5,320 nt of DNA from Coriobacteriia bacterium (GTDB lineage: Bacteria > Actinomycetota > Coriobacteriia > Coriobacteriales > UBA8131): NCBI GenBank assembly GCA_009781525.1, contig WQXZ01000123.1, forward strand, positions 1-5,320. The letters are read 5' to 3'. This document shows, one piece after another, positions 1-5,320 of this stretch. How positions within the stretch are numbered: position 1 is the stretch's first letter; every line of letters begins with the position of its first letter. The notes below the pieces were generated by a model, which had not been told where the DNA came from, did not search any database, and saw nothing but the letters and a program-made list of their open reading frames with translations. A program made the position numbers and the translations under genes.

Positions 1-52
1 GCCTTGGAGCGAACAGCTGCCTGACTATATCAAGGTGCAGAAAAACAGTACC

Positions 53-55
53 TAA
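53..55 (+). other. In-frame nonsense codon TAA in the radical SAM pseudogene
   Basis: This TAA lies nine codons before the first cluster cysteine in the motif's own frame. Aligning the 11 residues up to that cysteine with the next gene (SYALMKASFSC) puts the stop opposite Tyr. A single change from TAT or TAC would create it. The upstream frame still reads as plausible linker sequence (LPDYIKV). Confidence 0.7.
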
Positions 56-79
56 ACCGCCTTCATCACTCATGATAGT

Positions 80-103
80 TGCTCGAACAAATGCTGGCTA
101 TGC
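80..103 (+). other. Displaced radical SAM CX3CX2C motif (frame 2)
   Basis: Codons TGC at 80-82, 92-94 and 101-103 encode C-SNK-C-WL-C, exactly the spacing that ligates the radical SAM [4Fe-4S] cluster. This reading frame is closed by TAA at 53-55 upstream and TAA at 143-145 downstream, so no ORF of useful length carries it. Its distance to the conserved Arg of the following helix (codon 136-138) is 12 positions after a one-base correction, against 13 in both intact neighbours. This supports it being the true motif of the broken gene rather than chance. Confidence 0.85.
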
Positions 104-111
104 CGCTGGTA

Positions 112-114
112 TTT
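112..114 (+). other. Apparent one-base deletion (frameshift) in a short T run
   Basis: Reading moves from frame 2 (CX3CX2C motif) to frame 1 (rest of the radical SAM barrel) around here. Frame 2 ends in TAA at 143-145, and the frame 1 side first looks family-like at about 115-138. Lengthening TTT to TTTT gives CRWYFDAYPYSTRP, the simplest repair. The exact base is inferred; a nearby shift would serve equally well. Confidence 0.65.
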
Positions 115-855
115 GACGCTTACCCATATTCGACTCGACCTGTAACAGAGGTTATTCAGGAGCTGCAGACGATTCCCCAGCAGGAGGTCTACATTGTTGA
201 CGACAATTTCCTGTTTGACAGGAAACGTCTGCTTGAATTCTGTGAGCAGCTAGAGTCACACAAAATCGACAAGCACTTTTTGGTATACGGCAGGGCAGAT
301 TTCATTGCTGCAAATGATGACATAATCGAGAGACTGGCAAGAAACGGACTGAGCGCGGTAATAGTCTGGCTGGAGTCTGCCAGCCAGGATGAGCTGGATA
401 GCTATAACAAGCGCACAAAGGTAGACGACAACGTTGCTGCCGTACAAACGCTAAAACGCCATGGCATCGAGTGTTATGCGACTGTGATTCTAGGGCTTGA
501 TTGGGATAAGGCAGACTTTCAGCGCTTGTACAGGTTTCTAAGAGAGCTAGATGTCGTTTTCGCAAACCTACAGCCATTCACACCTTTGCCAGGTACGGAG
601 TATTTCGAATACTACCAAAGCCAGCTGCTGGTACCTTTTAACCAACCTGAAAAATGGGACATGGCGCATCTGGTAGTTAAACCTGGTAAGTTATCAGTGC
701 GACAATACTACGCTCAGATAATAAAACTGTACTATAGACTCACTGTTGCACCAAAGAGCACCGCATACATTCTGCGTCGATATGGAACCAGGCAAACGTT
801 TAAGCTGTCATTGGGAGCACTTAGAATAACATGGCAGTATGTAGCAAAAATGATT

Positions 856-860
856 AGGGG
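856..860 (+). promoter_or_regulatory. Ribosome binding site for the GTG start at 869
   Basis: AGGGG lies 8 nt before the GTG at 869 and sits inside the last codons of the upstream pseudogene. It supports the non-ATG start of the second radical SAM gene. The protein's N-terminus (MKVLLVRPKF) is typical of the first strand of a cobalamin-binding-like domain, and the next in-frame Met lies far inside that domain. Confidence 0.75.
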
Positions 861-868
861 TTAACGCT

Positions 869-2179
869 GTGAAGGTTTTGCTTGTCCGCCCGAAGTTCAA
901 ATCGCTCATTGCTAATCTAGAGCCGCTGGGGCTTGAATATGTGGCGGGGGTTTTGCGCGATATTAATTACGAATATGAGATTTTTGATGAATATCAACAC
1001 TCGTGGGTGAACAGATACAACAGACTCGCTCGAAAAATCAGAGCTGGTGGGTTTGATTGCGTTGGCTTTCACGTTAACGCAAATACAACGGAATATATCA
1101 TCAATACTACAAAGCGTTTGCGGTCAGACATTAAAGACCTATATGTAATGGTAGGTGGGCCTGAAGTAGAAGTTAACTATCTGGACTTCTGCTTGGACAG
1201 CATTGATTTTGTGTATCACGACAACGGCTTGCTCTCTCTTCAGAATTCTTTTAAAAGTGATTTTGCCATGGATGTGCTGGCAGAGCAGACAGGTGTTTGT
1301 TATGTCCATAATGGAATCTGGGTTATTAGGGAAAAAGGAGCTCCTGCCAACGATTTCATTACCGTTCCAGATAGAGCGATTTTCGAGCAGAACATCAAGC
1401 AGAATTTCATTTTTCTCAAAGGCAGCTACGCTTTGATGAAAGCATCGTTTTCGTGTCCATACAACTGCAGCTTTTGTTACTGCACCAAAATGAATAGCGG
1501 GGTCTACACCGAACGGGATATAAACGTAGTGATTGATGAAATTGAAGCAATCAACCATCCAAGAATTTGGTTTGTTGACGATTCATTTTTCATTAACAAA
1601 GAAAGAGTTGAACACTTTTGTCATGAGATTATCAAACGTGGTATCCAAAAGCAGTTTATGGCGTATTCAAGAGCCGATTTTGTTGCAGATAATGCAGACA
1701 TAATGCCGTTGCTTTACGCGGCTGGCTTCAGAGACATTTTAGTAGGTCTGGAAGCAGTCGATGACAACTTGTTGGACGAGTACAACAAGAAGACAAGCAG
1801 GTTAATAAATGAGACAGCTATCAAGAATCTTCAGGACAACAATCTAACCTGTAATGCGCTCTTTGTCGTGAACCACCAGTTCACGAAGAGTGACTTTAAA
1901 AAACTAAAGAACTTCATAAAAGCAAACAATCTTTTGTGGGTAGTCATTGGCATATTTACACCTTACAAGGGTACTGATGCCTATGAGGAATACTACAGCC
2001 GCTTAACAGACTTTACCTCAAAGCGTCTTGATGGATTACATATAACAATAAAGCCAGAGAACATGTCCTCGTTTGCATTTATGTTTCAGGTTTATTGGAT
2101 GACCGTACAAGCCTATGGGAAGCTTATTTTTAATCTTATGCTTAGCAAGCGTCTAGCGCAGCGAAAAAGTCCTGCATGA
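869..2179 (+). CDS. B12-binding-domain-type radical SAM protein
   Basis: 436-residue enzyme of the cobalamin-binding/radical SAM class, whose members use a [4Fe-4S] cluster and S-adenosylmethionine to start radical chemistry, often methylation. Residues 1 to about 135 resemble the B12-binding Rossmann domain (PLGLEYVAGVL near 19-29, GGPEVEV at 96-102), but I see no DxHxxG cobalt-ligating motif. The cluster motif is C196-PYN-C200-SF-C203, with an extra Cys at 205. The radical SAM core runs from about 190 to 350 with VDDSF, YSRADF and GLEA (293-296). At 333-340 it reads VVNHQFTK, where relatives usually have a Gly-rich GxxGxT-like turn. It starts at GTG with a good SD, 4 nt after the pseudogene, and its stop overlaps the next start (ATGA). 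Hand-counted GC is about 41%, lower than its neighbours. It is a paralogue of the broken upstream gene. Substrate unknown. Confidence 0.88.
   Translation: MKVLLVRPKFKSLIANLEPLGLEYVAGVLRDINYEYEIFDEYQHSWVNRYNRLARKIRAGGFDCVGFHVNANTTEYIINTTKRLRSDIKDLYVMVGGPEVEVNYLDFCLDSIDFVYHDNGLLSLQNSFKSDFAMDVLAEQTGVCYVHNGIWVIREKGAPANDFITVPDRAIFEQNIKQNFIFLKGSYALMKASFSCPYNCSFCYCTKMNSGVYTERDINVVIDEIEAINHPRIWFVDDSFFINKERVEHFCHEIIKRGIQKQFMAYSRADFVADNADIMPLLYAAGFRDILVGLEAVDDNLLDEYNKKTSRLINETAIKNLQDNNLTCNALFVVNHQFTKSDFKKLKNFIKANNLLWVVIGIFTPYKGTDAYEEYYSRLTDFTSKRLDGLHITIKPENMSSFAFMFQVYWMTVQAYGKLIFNLMLSKRLAQRKSPA
2176..2179 (+). other. ATGA stop/start overlap coupling two radical SAM genes
   Basis: The ATG of the third radical SAM gene (2176-2178) overlaps the TGA of the second (2177-2179). 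No strong purine-rich SD precedes it (nearest is GAAAAAG at 2162-2168), so translation probably depends on ribosomes finishing the upstream gene. Confidence 0.8.
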
Positions 2180-3486
2180 AAATCTACTTCATCCAATCAA
2201 CACCATACTTCGGCAACAGGCAGCTAATCAAAAAAAGCCGACTGTACTTTGTCGGCTTGGCACCTGCGATATTGGCGGCACTAATTCCAGGCGTAGAGTT
2301 CGAGATATGCCTTGAAACGCTGGAGGACGTGAACTTTGACACTGACGCAGATATGATTGCCATCTCCGGAATGGGTCATGCAATGATACGCAGCCTGGAC
2401 ATCGCCGATGCCTTTCGGGCAAAAGGCAAGACGGTTGTTCTGGGCGGATACATGGCCAGTCTGATGCCCGAGGAGGCTATAAAGCATGCAGACAGCGTCG
2501 TAATCGGCGATGGTGAAGAAGCCTTTGTGCAGCTAATCAAAGATTATCAAGCTGGTACCCTGAAGCAGTTCTATGATTCGCCCATGCAAAAACTGACCTA
2601 TCCGCTCCCGCGCTATGACTTGCTTGCCGCTAAGAAGATCGGTGATTTTCTGCCCGTGCAAGCTGGTCGCGGCTGCCCCAATACCTGCTCATTTTGCTCA
2701 GTATATTGCCTCTACCGAAATCGCTACCTGAAGCGAGACATCGAGGAGGTGATCCGAGACCTCAGAGAAATCAAGCGGCTTGGTTACAAGAAATTCCTGC
2801 TGCTTGACGATAATATCTATGCGGATAAAAACTACCTGATCGGGCTTTGCAGCGAGATAAAAAAGCTTGGTATGCAATGGATGTCGCAGTGCTCGATTGC
2901 CATTGCAGATGACAGCGAAGTGTTACAGCTGTTAGCAGAAAGCGGCTGCTTTGCACTTTCGTTCGGACTGGAGAGTATCTCGCAAGAAAGCTTGAACGCC
3001 ATGCAAAAAGGTTGGGCCGATACTGAGCGCTACGCAAGCCAGATTAGTGCTCTGGAAGCTGCAGGTATTGACGTTTCAACAGAGATGGTGGTTGGCGCAG
3101 ACGGAGACACACTGGAGAGTATCCGAGAAACCGCTGATTTCATTATCAATAACAAAATAGTTGTTCCGCGTTTCTACATATTAACTCCGATTCCTGGTAC
3201 TGATTTCTGGCATGAAACGGTTGCGCAAGGCCGAATAGTTAACGAAGACATCTACAGTTATAGCGGCGCCGAAGCTGTTCATATGCCAAAAAACATGACA
3301 CCAAAGGAGCTGACAACCGCATATTGGCAGCTATATCGCGAAGTGTTTTCGATAGTCGGAATACTCAAGCGCACCGTGCTGCGGGCTGGCTTTTTCAGGC
3401 ACCCACTGAAGTACCTCTTCTATCTCTATGTCAATCTTTACTACCGCTATCAAATCCGACGGGGGATAACCCCGAACATCATCTGA
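2176..3486 (+). CDS. B12-binding-domain radical SAM protein
   Basis: 436-residue cytosolic enzyme with the standard two-part layout. Residues 1 to about 130 form a cobalamin-binding-like domain with GGYMAS (90-95) and GDGEEAF (111-117), both typical of this class; DxHxxG is absent. A linker with PLPRYDLL leads to the radical SAM core, with C167-PNT-C171-SF-C174 after AGRG, LLLDDN, FGLES (GLES 264-267), GADGDT (307-312) and LTPIPGTDFW. The C-terminal part (HMPKNMTPKEL, WQLYREVFS) resembles the helical extension common in B12-binding radical SAM proteins. It ends in a Tyr/Phe-rich stretch around 405-425 that could sit against a membrane or lipid substrate (inference). The ATG overlaps the previous stop by 4 nt without a clear SD, suggesting translational coupling. 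Hand-counted GC is about 49%. Likely a radical methylase or similar; substrate unknown. Confidence 0.92.
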   Translation: MKIYFIQSTPYFGNRQLIKKSRLYFVGLAPAILAALIPGVEFEICLETLEDVNFDTDADMIAISGMGHAMIRSLDIADAFRAKGKTVVLGGYMASLMPEEAIKHADSVVIGDGEEAFVQLIKDYQAGTLKQFYDSPMQKLTYPLPRYDLLAAKKIGDFLPVQAGRGCPNTCSFCSVYCLYRNRYLKRDIEEVIRDLREIKRLGYKKFLLLDDNIYADKNYLIGLCSEIKKLGMQWMSQCSIAIADDSEVLQLLAESGCFALSFGLESISQESLNAMQKGWADTERYASQISALEAAGIDVSTEMVVGADGDTLESIRETADFIINNKIVVPRFYILTPIPGTDFWHETVAQGRIVNEDIYSYSGAEAVHMPKNMTPKELTTAYWQLYREVFSIVGILKRTVLRAGFFRHPLKYLFYLYVNLYYRYQIRRGITPNII

Positions 3487-3488
3487 GG
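3485..3488 (+). promoter_or_regulatory. Ribosome binding site deciding the start at 3495
   Basis: GAGG lies 6 nt before ATG 3495 and overlaps the TGA (3484-3486) of the preceding gene. It supports this start over the in-frame ATG at 3324, which would overlap the previous gene by 163 nt and add 57 residues of unconvincing sequence. Confidence 0.75.
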
Positions 3489-3494
3489 CAGAGT

Positions 3495-4559
3495 ATGCAG
3501 CTATTCGAATTTCGTACCAGTGTTGAATTCGAGCAGTCCATGCGGGGCTTCTATCGAAGCGATCCGCTTTTCAAGAATAACAAGAGCGGCACATTTCGCA
3601 TTGTCTGCAACCCCCGCGGCGCGTTCTACCAGAACACCGCACAGCGTATGATCGGCGTTTCAGATAGAGGCGAAACCCTGTGCCAGTGTGTGCTGATCAA
3701 GCGCAAAGCCTACGACAAGGTCAGCGTAGCCTTTTTCGAAGCTAAGCCGAATGCTACAGATGCTGTGAGCCTAATGATGGATGCAGTTGCCGTTTTCGCA
3801 AAAACCTACGGAGCGAATCAGCTGGATATTGCTCTGGATGGGCACTGCAGTTACGGGGTCGGTTTCGCTCAGGGTGCGTCTCAAACGCCACCACTTTTCG
3901 GTGAAAGTTACAATCCGGAGTACTACAACGACTTTTTTTATGGGGATAAGAACGCGGTGGGTTTTACCAGCTACACAGACAGCCTTGCAAACATCGCAGC
4001 TAGACTGGATAGATTAAAGCACTCCAGCGAAATAACTGTTGAGCCAGCTGATTTCCGCAACTTCAATGATTCGATCAGGTTGTATACGGCGTTGTGCAAT
4101 TCCATTTTCTCGAACCATCGATTCTGTTTTTATAGAGAAGAAGCCGAAGACTTGGAGTTATTCTCCGGAATGAAACCGCTGCTCTCACCACACAATCTTC
4201 TATTCGCAAAGAAGGACAATCAGACTATCGGGTTCTTACTGATGTATCCAGACTTTAACGAGCTGGTACCTGCAGGAGGCGGTGCCGGTGTCGGTACATT
4301 TATACAACACAAGGTTCTGCGTCGTCCTATTAACACCATGAAAATCGTGCAAATCGGAGTGTTACCAGAGTTTCAGTCAGGCAGAGCAATAGTACAGCTT
4401 TTTGCTGAAGCTATTCGGCTGACCAGGCTACATAACCCAAGCATTAACAATGTGGTCAGCAGTTGGATTCTTGACGAGAACAGAAGGTCAATGAGCATGG
4501 TCTCTCAGCTGGCTCCCAAAATACATAGAAGGTTCTTTGCATATGAAAAGGAAGTTTGA
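3495..4559 (+). CDS. GNAT-fold N-acyltransferase, YghO-like family
   Basis: 354-residue protein resembling the YghO-like GNAT family, cytosolic proteins thought to move an acyl group from a thioester to an amine. Recognisable elements are YNPEYYNDFF (from 139; family consensus is NPPYY-like), an Asn/Phe-rich segment after LYTALCNSIFSNH, LLFAKKDNQTIGFLLMYPDFNEL, then IGVLPEF (287-293) and SWILDENR (323-330), where Asn-Arg follows the WIL-x-E core typical of these proteins, and a final RRFFAYEKEV. The usual GNAT acetyl-CoA loop (R/QxxGxG/A) is only loosely kept as QSGRA after PEF, so CoA binding may differ. ATG 3495 is chosen for its SD, the 8-nt gap to the previous stop and the match to family length. 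Some bacterial N-acyltransferases of lipid pathways have GNAT folds, so a lipid amine acceptor is possible but unproven. Confidence 0.85.
   Translation: MQLFEFRTSVEFEQSMRGFYRSDPLFKNNKSGTFRIVCNPRGAFYQNTAQRMIGVSDRGETLCQCVLIKRKAYDKVSVAFFEAKPNATDAVSLMMDAVAVFAKTYGANQLDIALDGHCSYGVGFAQGASQTPPLFGESYNPEYYNDFFYGDKNAVGFTSYTDSLANIAARLDRLKHSSEITVEPADFRNFNDSIRLYTALCNSIFSNHRFCFYREEAEDLELFSGMKPLLSPHNLLFAKKDNQTIGFLLMYPDFNELVPAGGGAGVGTFIQHKVLRRPINTMKIVQIGVLPEFQSGRAIVQLFAEAIRLTRLHNPSINNVVSSWILDENRRSMSMVSQLAPKIHRRFFAYEKEV
4527..4532 (+). promoter_or_regulatory. Ribosome binding site for the start at 4543
   Basis: AGAAGG lies 10 nt before ATG 4543, within the end of the preceding acyltransferase gene. It supports a 17-nt overlapping start for the last gene, whose conserved-looking N-terminal domain begins soon after. 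Confidence 0.6.
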
Positions 4560-5320
4560 AGGTGTAGTTACCTCTGGTGTTCCAATCGATTGGCAGGGAT
4601 ATGGTTGGCTTGACAGAGAGACTTTAAGCGATCTGGAGGGGGTTAGCGACATACCATTTCGCTGTGTTGTTCATCCAGATTATTCATGCACAGAATACGA
4701 TACGAAACTCAACCTGTTTACTTTTGGTCGGATCGAGTTTCGTGTCCCGGTAACTGTCATCGGACCACCACTGTCGGTTGATTGCGCCGGATATGAAGGG
4801 GATTTTGCATCGCTGATTGATGATTATCGACGGCGAAGTGGACTGTTTCTTGCGCTTAACCTGCCTACCGAACCAAATACTGCAGTGGCGAGAGCACAGA
4901 CATTGGCTTCATGCGTCTTTCACAATCGCTTCTCGTCGTTTGATGAATACCTGGCAGCTCTACGCAGCAGTTATCGTCGTCGCATTCTACAAGCCTTAGC
5001 AAAAGGCAGCCAGCTGGAGGTTCAGAGAATAAGCAATCACGAATACACAGACAGCATGCATGAGCTCTACCTTCAGGTCATGGCTCGCTCCGTCTATCCG
5101 CTTGAAACACTCACACCAGATTTCTTTCGTAGATTCAAGGGCGAGATCTACGTCTTCTATGAAAATGGCACTGCTGTTGCCTTTGTTTCGCTGCTAATGG
5201 ACGGGGGCAACTTGAACTTCATTTTTGGTGGCCAAGATTACGAAAAACGCGACCGGCTTGATCTCTACTACAACATGCTTATTTTCATTCTGCGCTACGG
5301 GATAGAGCATAAGGTGAAGA
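4543..5320 (+). CDS. FemAB/GNAT-like acyltransferase, 3' end outside the window
   Basis: Open from ATG 4543 to the window edge without a stop: 259 codons (MKRKFEGVVTSG ... RYGIEHKVK). It reads as a GNAT-fold protein of the FemAB-like/COG3146-like group, which transfer aminoacyl or acyl groups to peptidoglycan precursors or other amines. The signs are a barrel-like N-terminal part (FGRIEFRVPVTVIGPPLSVD, 61-80), the basic helix FDEYLAALRSSYRRRILQAL (133-152), LYLQVMARSVYP (175-186), YVFYENGTAVAFVSLLMDGG (203-222), FIFGGQDY (226-233) and LDLYYNMLIFILRYGIEHKVK at the end; in relatives the last is followed by an Asp/Gly-containing strand, beyond the window here. No signal peptide or membrane helix is seen. 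It overlaps the YghO-like gene by 17 nt, so co-translation is likely, yet the two are not obvious duplicates. Exact reaction and substrate unknown. Confidence 0.78.
   Translation, partial: MKRKFEGVVTSGVPIDWQGYGWLDRETLSDLEGVSDIPFRCVVHPDYSCTEYDTKLNLFTFGRIEFRVPVTVIGPPLSVDCAGYEGDFASLIDDYRRRSGLFLALNLPTEPNTAVARAQTLASCVFHNRFSSFDEYLAALRSSYRRRILQALAKGSQLEVQRISNHEYTDSMHELYLQVMARSVYPLETLTPDFFRRFKGEIYVFYENGTAVAFVSLLMDGGNLNFIFGGQDYEKRDRLDLYYNMLIFILRYGIEHKVK

Larger units (their letters stand above)
2..864 (+). pseudogene. Broken B12-type radical SAM protein, 5' end outside the window
   Basis: Remnant of a radical SAM enzyme related to the next gene. Frame 2 (from base 2) gives a linker ending LPDYIKVQKNST, then TAA at 53-55, then TAFITHDSCSNKCWLC, which holds the CX3CX2C cluster motif. 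The rest of the domain is in frame 1 (YSTRPVTEVIQEL, VDDNF at 196-210, YGRADF, PLPGTEYF) and stays open to TAA at 862-864. Adding one T to the run at 112-114 joins the halves as CRWYFDAYPYSTRP. The core aligns without gaps to the downstream gene (about 30/75 identical by eye). The apparent TTG start at 79 would give 261 residues lacking the cluster cysteines, so it is not believed as a functional start. The Gly expected before LES is Trp (367-369). The N-terminal, presumably cobalamin-binding, domain lies upstream of the window. Recent pseudogene is the preferred reading; two sequencing errors are the alternative. Confidence 0.8.

Noticed and set aside
40..114. Programmed frameshift or stop readthrough making the first radical SAM protein
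   Set aside because: Two separate events (TAA readthrough and a shift) would be needed within about 60 bases. No slippery heptamer, stem-loop or recoding signal is evident, and TAA ends the same gene at 862-864.
79..864. A complete 261-residue protein starting at TTG 79
   Set aside because: It begins inside a radical SAM domain, after the cluster cysteines; the missing part is visible in another frame just upstream. Better explained as the 3' part of a broken gene.
865..868. Internal promoter or terminator between genes
   Set aside because: Intergenic gaps are at most 8 nt and no hairpin followed by a T run was seen at any junction.
1139..1558. 139-codon minus-strand ORF
   Set aside because: It is antisense to well-supported radical SAM coding sequence and has no recognisable domain or RBS; a shadow frame.
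2228..3037. Several 64-88 codon minus-strand ORFs opposite the third radical SAM gene
   Set aside because: All are antisense to conserved coding sequence, overlap one another and show no family features.
3324..3494. N-terminal extension of the YghO-like protein from ATG 3324
   Set aside because: It lies wholly inside the preceding radical SAM gene in another frame and has no family-like sequence. ATG 3495 has a well-placed SD and a natural gap.
3781..4017. 78-codon plus-strand ORF in another frame
   Set aside because: It lies entirely within the YghO-like gene, whose conserved motifs are in the main frame.
4817..4999. 60-codon plus-strand ORF
   Set aside because: It lies within the final open gene (frame from 4543), whose translation looks like a transferase; the short ORF is a shadow.

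Overview
The window is a compact bacterial gene cluster, all on the + strand, with almost no non-coding sequence. It reads, in order: a broken radical SAM gene (5' end outside the window); two intact radical SAM genes, each with an N-terminal cobalamin-binding-like domain; a GNAT-fold acyltransferase of the YghO-like type; and the first 259 codons of a second, different GNAT/FemAB-like protein that runs off the right edge. Gaps and overlaps are 4 nt, -4 nt, 8 nt and -17 nt, which indicates one operon. No promoter, terminator, RNA gene, mobile element or CRISPR array is visible. No stretch over 300 bases lacks a gene.

The first gene has the most informative detail. From the TTG at 79 the sequence looks like an ordinary 261-codon ORF, but that ORF has no iron-sulfur cluster motif. 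The motif (C-SNK-C-WL-C) lies just upstream in another frame, at 80-103. It is separated from the rest of the protein by an apparent one-base loss in a T run near 112-114, and is preceded by an in-frame TAA at 53-55 where the paralogous neighbour has Tyr. The gene is therefore read as a pseudogene with two small lesions, or as an intact gene spoiled by sequence errors. A third oddity, Trp in place of a conserved Gly, fits decay.

The broken gene and the next one (869-2179) are paralogues: by eye, about 30 of 75 residues are identical across the radical SAM core. The third radical SAM protein (2176-3486) is more divergent and closer to the textbook B12-binding radical SAM layout. Hand-counted GC is about 46%, 41% and 49% for the three genes, so the middle one is distinctly AT-richer.

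Together the genes look like part of a specialised biosynthetic or modification locus. Cobalamin/radical SAM enzymes typically methylate or rearrange unactivated carbons, and GNAT/FemAB-like enzymes transfer acyl or aminoacyl groups to amines. The substrate cannot be told from this window; a modified lipid, peptide or small molecule are all possible. The host is a bacterium of moderate GC (mid to high 40s %) using SD-type ribosome binding sites. A proteobacterium is plausible from the general look of the proteins, but the sequence does not prove it.
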